Below are positions 49,283 to 60,070 of a DNA stretch of 64,000 bases, in pieces. A model generated the notes under the pieces. The model saw nothing but the letters and a program-made list of their open reading frames with translations. It was not told the origin of the DNA and did not search any database. Positions within the stretch are counted from its first letter, which is position 1; every line of letters begins with the position of its first letter. This DNA comes from Opisthorchis felineus (Eukaryota; Platyhelminthes; Trematoda; Opisthorchiida; Opisthorchiidae): contig SJOL01009422.1 of assembly GCA_004794785.1 (NCBI GenBank), positions 245,789 through 309,788 on the forward strand, written 5' to 3'. The position numbers and the translations under genes were made by a program.

Positions 49283-51960
49283 AGAAACCCAATTAGTTTA
49301 GTACGCGTCACAGTATCGGCAATGGCACCAAATTCACGTTACATCCTTTGCTGAATGGAGTTTAAAGGGTCAAATATATTCGCCGCATGGGTAACTGGTA
49401 GCTCGCCGTTCCATGTGCAGACCGAGGTTTTGATCAGCGTTAATCGAACTGTGGTGGACAAGGCAGGTAAATACCAAAAATGGGTAACACATATAGAAAT
49501 ACCCTAGACGTGGTTGAGGAGTTCAGTAAATTAGGGTGCGTTGATACACATGTATATATACTGCTGGATTCATGCAGCTGTAGGCAGATTGAGGCTTAGC
49601 CTGCATTTCCGCGTTATCTGCTCTATAACAAATAAGGAGCAATTTAGCAGAATGTGGTTTCGTAATACACCAAAACATACAAGCTGTTCCGCATTATGAC
49701 AACGCCCTGGTTTTCTGAAAACAAACATCTTGAGACGTATTCAATGTGAAAAGCAGCATTTGGTTTTCAGTCAAGTCCCCTGTGGGGAACTCGTTTGTCT
49801 GAGAAATTATTCGTGTAACTCGGAATATTTAATGTTGTAGAACATGTACAACATTGTGGAAGTTCCGGCACTAGGTACACCAGCGTGGAAATAAATGATA
49901 CATTTGTGTGTTTACCATTAGTTGAAACACTTTATACAATCACGACAAATGAAATGCAACTCGCCGCATCATTGGGTCGACTTTGTTAAGGTTATCCAAT
50001 GAATTATCATTGCTAGTAATATTCAGTGGAATAGAATTGAGGAGCATGACGCAGCGCCCCGGGACTCCTGCATATCTACATGTCACCGAATTGTCCTTCA
50101 ATGTGTTCCTCGGCGCTAGTTTGTAGCATCTAGTTTATAGCCATCTAGTATGCCGTCACAAAAGGACTGGACCTTCCCGTGGTGTATCAGCTTGTGTACC
50201 CCAGCGAGCTACACCTGGGGGTACCACGCGAGGCTCTCATTCCAGGTTGGCCAACGGTTAGAAGTCTAAACAACACAGTCTCCTGGTCTTCCAGGTTGGA
50301 GCTTGAAATATGTGTGGCGATTTGTTCCATATGAACTGAAATACACTGGCATTTTCCGCCAAACACCGCTGCCTTGCGGTCAAGGTTCTGCCCCCTGTCG
50401 TCCTTGTATCTAAGCGTGAGCACTCTAGTTGTACCACTAAAGATCATGAATCTGACAAAAAAAATACAGCAGCGAAGCATCATTGTTCAGCACTGGTATA
50501 ATGCTGCCGCTGATGATTATGATGACCTAGTATTCAGGGTGGGTTAGATGAAACATTCAATACTTCCAACGAAGTTGGTAGTGTAGCTGACATCCGAGCC
50601 GAAAATAAAGGATATGGAACATTTTTGAATTTCCAGGCCAACTGAGTTGGGCAAAGCGGAAACCCGTATTCCACTGCGCTAAGGCAACTACGATACACAT
50701 AAAAAGAAATAAAACTTCGTTATTTTAACAAGGAGGAAATATGATTCTCTTCCTTGTCAAAACGTACTGACGGGTAAATGTCTCTGCTCAGTAAATGCTT
50801 GCAGGAATTTCTTCGGGAAGCAGCGTAGTGTGAGAGTGGTTGCTCGCATAAACTCAAATACGTGCGATGGGGTCATTTAGGCTTACGGGGCAAGCTTACT
50901 CAGGGGAACGCCTGGCCTCGTAGAATAGAGAATACGCGTTGTCAATCAACCCCAACATCCATCAGGAATTGATGAAGCCAAGAACTATGTCAATGCCGAC
51001 AGGATAGTCCAGTGTCCTCTTACATCCGTGAAAATCGAAGACATTTGAATACGTATATTTTAGATGTCCAAGTTCGAAAAGCAGGGGAGGAAGCAGAATT
51101 TAGCTCTGCAAAACTTGCCTCACTTATTTGTAGAAATACATATTTTGTAAATTTAACCTTAACTTCAAAATTTTTGGGCCTCTTGCAAATTTTGCAGTGG
51201 CGATTTCTCCCCGTCAGTAAGGCATCTAAGAAGGCCAAGAAGCACCAAACTGCTACCTCATACATATTGAGGACCACCCGCATTGTGAGCGGCACAAGAT
51301 GCCCTAGAAATTTGAACTGGAGACCTCGTAGCAATTAACTGAAAACCTATCCGCAAGTAATAGGCATCGTCAGTACATCGCTGATTACCCTATCTTCGAA
51401 GTCCACATCACGTAGCTCCGTGTTAATGGCTCCTCGAGTGACGACTTTTCAGAAGGAAGGTTAACTACTTGTCTGAATTATTCCTCCTCCAAACAGCCTC
51501 GAGGTTTTTTCGGCCCATCAGTTGACGTTAGGCAAAACATTTGGACAACTTTACATGGGACAACACTCATCTTCTCTGTTTTTCTGTACACATCTCAAAC
51601 ACCTTGTCAGCAGTTGCAACAAAAGAGCACTCACACAACCCCGCACCTGACTGGAAATGTTATGTAAGTTATCGAAGCTCAGAAGTATAAAATCTGGCGC
51701 TCAAGGAACGATTCGAGCTTGCATACTATACTTAGTTTTTGTCCAGTTGGCGTGTTTCTGGTTACGGATAGCGTCCTCCGCCATTGTTAATATTCTGGAA
51801 AACAGGAAAAGGATCCCTCTTGCGTTTTGGAAATGACAAAGATTTTTGACGGCTTTTGCTCAAAAATTCCAGAAATATCTATCTTGGTAATGTGAAGCGC
51901 ATTTACATATTCTTAATCAAATAAAGCCCCCCGTTGCGTACCAGGTTTTGTTAAGTTGAC
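49283..51960. other. Unassigned sequence
   Basis: No gene recognised. The minus-strand frame 50483-50187 and the overlapping frames on both strands at 51012-51338 have no identifiable domain. Confidence 0.4.
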
Positions 51961-51964
51961 AGAC

Positions 51965-52236
51965 AAGAGATATTTTAAGAAACACACTCATTTGGTTTTT
52001 CGTGAGACTCACCTGGAACCCAGCTGAATCGCTGGTTTTTGATGGTTCCAAATTGATTTGCAAATGAGTGTATTTCTTGAAAACAGTCCAATTTGGGTTC
52101 AAGTAAAACATAAGGTTGACGAAAACTCGGAGACTGCGCCTGCCAAATGAGTCCCAAAATGGGCGAAACCGGTCATGGGCTGTCGAAGAATTTCCAGCAA
52201 CCTTATGCTTAGTACATTGCGCAAAGAGATATTTTA
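51965..52236 (+). mobile_element. Complete ~246-bp hammerhead-type element with target-site duplication
   Basis: The 13-bp direct repeat AAGAGATATTTTA occurs at 51965-51977 and 52224-52236, bracketing a 246-bp insert. The insert starts AGAAACACACTCATTTGG, whose inverted partner CAAATGAGTGTATTTCTT lies about 75 bp inside. It contains CGTGAGACTCACCTGGAACC, CCAATTTGGGTTCAAG and GACGAAAACTCGGAGACTGC. It then has a hammerhead layout: CAAATGA (52144-52150, for CTGATGA), stem II GTCCC with GGGC, and GAAACCGGTC (52165-52174). That last string is a loopless three-pair stem III with the GTC cleavage site. Stem I can form between GCCTG and TGGGC. There is no coding capacity, so mobility must depend on another element, perhaps a LINE. 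The layout fits metazoan retrozyme-like repeats. Confidence 0.78.
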
Positions 52237-52999
52237 CTTTAAAGACACAAGGTCACTTGTGCTTTTGCTATCATCAAAAATTTCGCACCCGCCACATCTT
52301 AGTAAGTTGTCCGACAGATTTCCTCGATAGCCAACTTCGCGTAAGCTGCTTACGCAGTCGCCTACACCACCGCGGTTTTAACCAATCTCTCTTGCTAATC
52401 ATCACAGCTCCCCGGAGAATTATCAATAGGCATTTTTGGAAAATAAGAGACTAACCTTGCGTGGGTTATCAGCCCTCTAGCCAAAAGGGGCTAATTACGC
52501 TGGTGTTTTATACGGTGGTTTCGCAAGGTTTTTTTCTGCCGCATAATTCTTGAAGTTCCTCGAGGCACCAAATTTGCGGCTGCCGTTTTATGACTTGAAA
52601 ACTTGAAAGCTGCATTTCTGTCTTCTTTTTGTTGGTTATTGTTGGTGTCAGCGTGTAAATTAACTTTGTGCATGATCACAGGCGAAACAGTTGGTGAATG
52701 CCAGATTTCAACCGAATGTTTTTCCTCCTTGATCAGGCCGTAGTGAAACAATGCAAGTTACACAATTCATTTTGTTCGGTTTGTTATCGCAATTCAAAGC
52801 GATTACCATCTCGTCCAGAAACGTCTACTTCTCAAGAAAAGGCTCTACTGGCAAAATTTTGGGAGTTCTATATTGTAGATAAAACACCGGAGAACTGCCA
52901 TATCTCCTCAAGTTTTGTCGGGCAGCTTGAAATCCAGGGTCTCTCTTTTAGAATCGAAGATGCTGCTTCTTCCTGTAACTTGAGTTCAAAGACTTAGTA
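52237..52999. other. Unassigned sequence
   Basis: No gene recognised. Open frames at 52116-52454 and 52698-52997 have no domain, and the first overlaps the mobile repeat. Confidence 0.4.
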
Positions 53000-53078
53000 G
53001 CCCGCTGTTCTTAGCCTGCTTAGCTTACCTTTCTCAGGATCCCCGAATGGGTTCCGGTTTCAATCCCGAATCAAAAAA
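53000..53078 (+). repeat. tRNA-like SINE head (weak)
   Basis: GGGTTCCGGTTTCAATCCCG at about 53050-53069 resembles a B box and the similar site near 8090. It is preceded by a poor A-box candidate and followed by an A run. Weak evidence for a SINE relic. Confidence 0.3.
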
Positions 53079-54927
53079 AGGTATCCGCGGTGCATGGAAC
53101 TCCTATGGAATTTCTCATTTGGGTACACTTAGCCGCGGGTTACAGATCCGTCCAATTGATGTTCCAGTTTTCTATACTCCTTTAAATATCCCTTTACGAA
53201 ATACACATTCAAACCAAATGCATAGGCAGACTCTCACTCTATAGTCCTGCCGCCTCATGTATACCAGAACTCTGGGTAGTGTTACTAACGCAGAGTTATA
53301 TCTTCGCATCTCATCTACTTGTGTAAATTGAGAAACAATTCGTCTTTAAATATGCTGATTATCAAGTTCGAACCGTCCCGGTTGTTGTTTAGGCGTAACA
53401 CTACTCATAGCGTCGCCAAAAACGATTCGACAGTTTACGAATGATTCACTTTTGCTTGTGCGGAGCATCATAAACGGAAGCTTTATGTAGATTTAAGTGA
53501 GCCTCCAGGCAAGACCACATCTGTGTGCAAATTTTAATATTTGCCGATCGCTGTCATTTATTATTTAATTCAGGTGTAAAATTGCGCCGCCTCAAGAACC
53601 GAATTTTTAGTAAGACATCCCTGAGGATTATTTTGATAATCGGATCTTCTATCTTATTGGGAACAACACCAGGCTATCTTCGTTTCCGAATCCGCTATGT
53701 CATGGAAGCTCTCAAACGCCACTCTGTTTTCGGGATTCCACTAGAGAATATGCCAGACAAATTGAAATAGAAGGGCAATTAAAACTTCAGTGTTTACGTT
53801 AAGCCTCACAGGAGCTGTTGCGCAACGCGATCACTCGGGCATAAATGGGGGGTCTTAGTTTTTATTGCATTTTGCTGTGAAAATCACCAATAAGTACAAT
53901 AAGAGGAATGACGCGTTGCAACCACAAGGACGATACAGCTTTAGGCCATGGGCCTTTTACAGCTTACGCCCCCGGGGTGCACATCAAACTCAAAATGTTC
54001 GATTAAATTTGTCCGAGTTCAAACTCAATATAGCTGGAGGGCCCAGGTTGTTTTGAGTATGTCGGTAGGAAATACTGGTGAAGAAGGGGTACAAACAAAC
54101 GAATACAATGCTGGTATCCCAGCCTAATAAAATGTAAACATGTGTTTAAGATAACCGCTCCATTGGTGAGTATTTGTAAAAAGCATTTGGATAAAAACTT
54201 TGAAGAAGTCCGTCATGTCAGGACCGACGTGCCTATGGCATAATCGCCTTCATCGTATCTGGACTAGCATGCACAAAGTATGTAAATATATGTCACGTAA
54301 AAAGTCGTCTGATTTTCGCGTGACCTCCTAGGTTTAACTTACTTGGATGAGGATGAGAACATTGGAAACACATTAGTTTCTCAACTGCATGAAAATTGCG
54401 AGTGCTCAATACCTGATTTAAAAAGGAATGTTTGAAACCCTCTTTTTGGAACTATCGTGACTGAAACGCGAGTGTCACATAGGTTACGTACGCACATACA
54501 CTCGGCTCCGCTGCAATCGCTTCTTTACCCATAGTGGATTTTACTGAAAAGTCAAACTGTGGTAGAAGTCTCACGTGCCAAATCGTGCAACCAAACATAT
54601 AAATTACCATCAAGTAGCGAAGCTGGTTAGCAAGTGAAAAACACACGCATATTTAAACGACGGGGAATGAGTGAGGCGATCAGGAGTTGGATCGACTACG
54701 TTTCCTAATTTCCCACCCTCTCGTCAGACGTATCACTTACATCTTGCGTTGTGTACCTCCCATGAAACTGTGGGCACTATGGTGAGCAAACACATCGGAA
54801 TTATACATTCTCTCAAATAAAAACAATTGCTTTCAATGAGTTGGTTCGCACAGAAGAACAGTCGTTTGATATAATAGTGCATTTTGACACCAACATTTGT
54901 AAAGTACTGGTGGGTTTTTCAATTCTA
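53079..54927. other. Unassigned sequence
   Basis: No gene recognised. A frame at 53525-53770 has a good acceptor-like AATTCAG and a hydrophobic stretch, but no family match. It lies downstream of NPC2 on the opposite strand. Confidence 0.4.
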
Positions 54928-57599
54928 TCATGACTCCTCTACGATTCGTACCGAGAATTCGACACAGAGGAACGCCGCCCTGCTGGCATTCAGTAACTTC
55001 CATTTGACGTACAACAAGCCCTGTAAACAAAGCGTTTTGTAACATGAAATTACAGGCCTTTGCAGACAAAACATGATACATTTTTGCTGCTATTTGGTAC
55101 CTGCATTTACGTCGTATACATCGTTTGAAACTAAACAAAAATAGATCATTCTCCAAAATGCGATAGATTATTTATCTCTGTCGTCAGTTACTCAGCAACA
55201 GAGAGAAAATTATCTGACAACCCAAAGGCGCTCAAAAATTCAAACGACCTATTAGAATCCTAAAAATAAGCTCATGGAATAAATTGAAAAGTAGGGAACT
55301 GCATGATCCGGAACGTCTCAAACAACGTCACATTCATTATTAGGATGAAAATTCTGAAAATTATTTGGGCTACTTAATTTAAAAATCTTTAAATTTGTCG
55401 AATTACTTTTTGATGAGCACAACAGGTCTCTGCTAATTAGACGATGCAGTGGGTTTTCGGCTTCCCCAGGTTTTGCGCAATAACTATCTTATTGTGTCTT
55501 ATAACACCATCTGCCAGGTTGTTAGTATCATCATGTCGGCACAACCATTCTCATACACAGGCTTTATACTCTTATCTTGGGTTTGACTCCCCTAGACCCG
55601 GTAGCTGTATTCGAGCTCATACATAGCATTTACCTTGAGGCTACATTCAAACTTTGCACTTCCTTAAAGCTTTTGGAGGTTATCTATCCAACGTCCTATC
55701 CCATATCCTCCCAGATGCGAAAAACAACATGGCCTTGGGTATAATGAATCGTCGTAGGAGCATCCCATCACTTCCTGTCCCACGTGTATTCAAATTTGTT
55801 GCTCTGCGTTTTAGTCAGTGGCTCAAATAACCTGCACATATTCCACACAATGCAGTACCATGTACCTCAGTTTCATTTCTGCTATCAATAGAAAATGTAT
55901 TGTGATGCTTTACCGGACTACGGAGGTGGTCAGATGTGGGACAGGTTTGCATAGTTATAGGGCCACATGTCCCCACCAAATAGATCGTGAAATTCCGACC
56001 ATGCCGGGAAAATAAGCTGATTTGTATAGAGTAACCAAAGTCGGCGGCTCGCATATCTATTCGATAGAATTGCGTTTTTTATGTGACTTACTGTTCGAAG
56101 TTCCTGTGGCACCACTTCCGTGTAGCTGTAAGTGTAAGTTCGCCCCGGTTGAATGGGACAAGGTGGGTTCAAGCGGCGACATACGCCATTCGGCGCAAAA
56201 GGTAACAACACGGGCTGTCCACCAAAGGAGCCTTCAAATCTTGCGTCTCCAGCAATAATGTTTGCTACTGAGGTTCGGAAAAGAAGTAAGAGAATGTGAT
56301 AAACAAGTTTTCCGTTCTGGCCCTGTGGGAGACCGGGCACTGAACGGTTTAGCGGTCAATTGTTAAGAATGGTAAACATTAAGCGCAAGTAATTATTGCT
56401 CATGAAGCTTTTGGGACACCTGCAGTTTTGCTTTTTACATCTCTGCCGCCCAGGATAGTGTGGTATTTTGTCGAAAGGTGTACCCAGCATAATCGGGTTA
56501 ATTCTGAGCTCTTGAGGGCAGAAGTCTAAAGGACCGTCAAAGATGAGTCTTTTAAAGCAAGCCTACATTTGAACCCACTTCTCTGAAACATTTGTCTGTA
56601 TCTACGCAAGATCTTTCGGTATACTGCATTCAGGAAAATTGCGATAAATACGGCTGAGTACTCACCTGACCTGAAACGAATGCGGATGGTGACACTTGTA
56701 CCCTTGACAAGCCTGCAAGGAGCACGGTCGCATGGGAAGACATCGACTGCCGTAACAACAACGTTGGTTGAACCTAGAATAATGGTAAACACATGTGGGT
56801 AAACACATGTTCATTCCATGTGATTATTTCTATCAAGTCAAAAGGAAACTCTTGTTCCGAAAGGTGAATTAGCCTCAGTTCTTCTGCTAAAGGGTTCCAG
56901 TCACCGCCACGCTTGCTGTGCATTTGTGCAAGTGCGCGGGTTTGGATATTTAGGTGGGTTCTGAATAATGTTGTTTGCCTTTTGGAAGGACCGTATAAGC
57001 TATAACAATGAGGAAACCAAACAATAACAGTCGACAAGCCTGTTATAGCTAAAAATATCTGCAAAGACGGAAACACCTCAAGGTCTATACTGTTAACTGC
57101 GCATCTCCTAGGCACTTCTACGGCGTCAAACCCGCCTGGAGAAATAGATTTTCTGTTGGTATATGAATATTTCCACGAAAACTCACGTTTATGCCTAAGT
57201 CATGGAATAATTTTAGGGTAAAATATAAGAATCTCTGGGAGGTGAACTAGTGGCTTCCACTGAAAGCCAACCCGTAGTGCGGAGTCTGACATACAAGAGA
57301 GTATCATTCCTCATAACCACAACCCTTGTATTTAGATGTAAATATTTCAATATATGGCAATAATGAGTAACTTCAATCCATCAGGAACAGATAACTGTGT
57401 TAATGACTCGGAGAAAATATACTACTTTTATTGTAACTGCAGGCAGCCTTCCTGGTAGAATTTGAGTGTAAACAATCGACGAATCACAATACCTCAGCAT
57501 CTCCGCCGGCATCTTACCGCAATCACCAAAGCTCACAGCACTTGCGAAGTTTGATGTACATACGGTAACAATGCATAGAAGCAAGTTGAAGAATTGCAT
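54928..57599 (-). CDS. NPC2: NPC2-like ML-domain sterol/lipid-binding protein, 4 exons
   Basis: Exons 57599-57518, 56773-56666, 56267-56092 and 55020-54928 join in phase at GT-AG sites and encode 152 aa, as human NPC2 does (151). Introns are 744, 398 and 1071 bp. Residues 1-21 form a signal peptide (LLLCIVTV core, cleavage after ASA). The mature part starts VSFGDCG and has cysteines 27, 42, 47, 93, 100 and 141, matching the three disulfides of the family. Other marks are VFPCDRAPC, LVKGTSVTIRIRF, NPPCPIQPGRTYTYSY and the last exon VKWKLL ... FLCVEFSVRIV. N133-A-S is a possible glycosylation site. The NPC2 family carries cholesterol or other lipids in the lysosome lumen or secretions; in flukes it may serve uptake of host lipid (inference). 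Intact, no stops. Confidence 0.95.
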
Positions 57600-57645
57600 C
57601 CTTTGAGCCCCAAGTAAGACTGAATATATTTGGAGCGCGAAAAAG

Positions 57646-57654
57646 TTTTATATA
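57646..57654 (-). promoter_or_regulatory. TATA box of the NPC2-like gene
   Basis: TATATAAAA on the minus strand ends 46 nt before the ATG at 57599, nearly the same spacing as in the serpin gene. The leader would be about 20 nt. Confidence 0.6.
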
Positions 57655-57659
57655 ATATC

Positions 57660-59015
57660 GAAACCTCAAGGTCATACTCAGACAAAAGTTTGCACGACCA
57701 GACACAAATAGGAAACTTCCTTCTCTGTATGCAAACAGTGTGCACATGTACGACGGCGGCCTCCATCAGCCGTTCATCGGGCTCCGCTTGAATATCATTA
57801 GCAAATTCTCAAAGTCCCATGTGATATGTCCCGTGATAGTATCTAAGGTCAGATTCTGGAAAACTAGAAAGTTAGTGTTTAAAACGATTCGAAATATGGA
57901 CGGAGTTTGTGACTGCTCGCCTAGGGAGAAAGAACAAGTAATAACTAACCAGGACATTTTGTAGTCTCCGGGATGATGGGTTCTACTTTCATGACAAATG
58001 AAGAATCTGTTTGGTTCGTAATCGTTCACTCGTCGTCAGAAAGGGGAATTTTTGCTGCCACTAGACTCCCAGTTGACTAGTGTTGGCTTACTGAATTTAA
58101 CAGTTTCGTTTGGGCTAAATCTCTGCTTTCGTACCGGAGCCACGAAATTTCCTCTGATGTTTGAGTAAAACAGTCGTCATGTGTGTCCAGAAATTTTGGT
58201 GTGAATGTCAAAAGCTACCGTTTGTGATTTCTCATGAATTTCGTTCATTCCGCAACCTAGATGTCCAGAGTCTTGAACTTAGCCATATAACGGTCTATGT
58301 GTCCAGGCGGAAAAGTCCACTGGTATTCTGATGCCCTAAAGGTTATCCGTTTGAAAGTAAAGAGAGAAAGGTGGCTTTAAATAAGTTCCGCCCAGCTTCT
58401 CGGGCTATTTCGAACTAGCCCGTAAACCCTTTGGAAATAGTTGGTCAGACACGAGGAGAACTACATGCCCCAACCTTTTAGACAACTGCATGAAAATCTG
58501 GAAAATCATTTTACGGATTTGGCCTGATCAGCCTATGCACGTTCGATCACACAGCGTCCCCATAAGAATTCACTGACGGGGTCTGCTCATGGTTCCGTTT
58601 CGCGCTTTGAGGAGATCTGGCGTCCAATGTTTGGTGTATGTTCGAGGTTTGTTGAAGTGAAGTCACACAAAGCGAGTCTGGCACATAAGAAGATGCGTGT
58701 GACGTGAAGTAATAATCTCACTGAGCCAGTCAGTCTGTGCAGAGTTGGCAAGGGTTTGAACTGAACACGAAATTGATTATTGTTAGCAGCGCACAAACAG
58801 TCAAACTCTGCCTCGAGCTGCTTGGTTTCAAGCTATGTAGCCTACCTTGTTTAATTGAAGTTCAGAATTAATTCTTCCGGTAGTTGCTGATTTCTTTGGT
58901 TCACCCACGTGCTTTAAATTTTCTCAGATAACCATTAACGCTCATTCGCCCAGTTGGCCTAAATGCCCGATGCTCTTGTTTGTCTTCGCCATACGTCGCC
59001 TATGGAATTTTTAGC
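57660..59015. other. Unassigned sequence upstream of NPC2
   Basis: No gene recognised. Overlapping short frames on both strands around 57740-58029 have no domain. Confidence 0.4.
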
Positions 59016-59098
59016 GAAATACACTCATTTGCAAAACAAATCTGGCTTTTCGTGAGACTCACCTGGAACCCAGCTGAATCTCTAGTTTGTGATCTATT
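59016..59098 (+). repeat. 5' fragment of the ~246-bp hammerhead repeat family
   Basis: AATACACTCATTTGCAAAAC, CTTTTCGTGAGACTCACCTG and GAACCCAGCTGAATCTCTAG match the first third of the element at 51978. The match stops near TTTGTGATC, so the ribozyme part is missing. Confidence 0.7.
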
Positions 59099-59454
59099 TT
59101 TGTCGCTTAAGTTTGCTGGGTGTCAATGGCGCCCAGATATTCTTTGTTGTGCTCGTTGAGCTGCATTGTTCTCCATCTACCTCTAAAGCCTCGAGGACGA
59201 AAATAGTCCTGAGGGTTTTATTCATAAACACCGAGTACCCTGACAACAGTACCCCTTTGGATCAGAGTCTTAGGCAATACAAATTATTTTAAACAAAGTA
59301 ACCAATTCTACCACATAGTTCCGTATGCGTTTTACACCCATGAATTGTAAACTGCTACTGCAAGACTGGGTGGGATCAAGCGCACAAGTTATGCTAACAA
59401 GTAAGCTATCAATGTGATAGACTATTATGTTTAACTGGGACCCAAATGAGCTCC

Positions 59455-60070
59455 TGCGGTGTGGCGGACTATGGAATCACTTCCCCCTACACCCCGATAT
59501 GTGTGGCACCGATGTAATGTGAGCGCGACTCTCAGGAGTAGAATGTACAGTACCGGAAATCGATCCGTAGCCCCTTGTGGATCAGAAAAAGGGATGCTGC
59601 TAGTCCAATGCCTCCGAATGCTATCAGCATTTAATCACCGGTGCTTCCGAAGCATAGCGCAAGCCTGGCGGCAACACCAGACGAGCAATTCTGAAGTAAG
59701 CCAAATCGTTTTTAGAGAAGTTCATTATCCATCCATCGATCAAAAGGTTACAATCCATAAGTAACACTGGTTGGGTTATGTACTTAGCATGTCCAGGAAA
59801 GGTTTGTATCGTGGAGGCCTCTTTACCCAGAATTGTGTCGGATGAAGACCACCCAGAGGAGATCAGCTTCTGATCTGGCAACCAAGCATGAAATCCTTTA
59901 CCGGTCAACTCATTAGTGTCGGTAAATGTCGTCTGTTCATAGCTGGCGAGAGCAGAACGAATGAACCCAGTGGTCGACGACTCTGAGAGATATGACTATG
60001 TCACGCAGCCACTGGTGGTCTTGCATCAAACCTATCGCCTCCACTGCGTAGCTGTTAAATCCTACAATGT
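59455..60070 (+). mobile_element. LINE 3' fragment
   Basis: Plus frames give RMLSAFNHRCFRSIAQAWRQ, then HQTSNSEVSQIVFREVHYPS, HWLGYVLSMSRKGLYRGGLF and a decayed KSFTGQLISVGKCRLF block. These correspond in order to the C-terminal tail of RTE/CR1-like LINE ORFs (VFDHRCLRSIARV, SN-x-EVR, RWLGHVLRMP-x-x-RLPRRALF, KSLT-x-x-LS-x-VG-x-CRL). Stops and shifts are present. Confidence 0.75.

Noticed and set aside
54833..55156. 107-codon minus-strand open frame over the last NPC2 exon
   Set aside because: It is in the wrong frame. The spliced frame from the acceptor at 55021 gives the NPC2 C-terminus.
57381..57517. Continuation of the first NPC2 frame past DCG
   Set aside because: It reads into the intron after a GTAAGA donor; exon 2 continues the family motif in phase.
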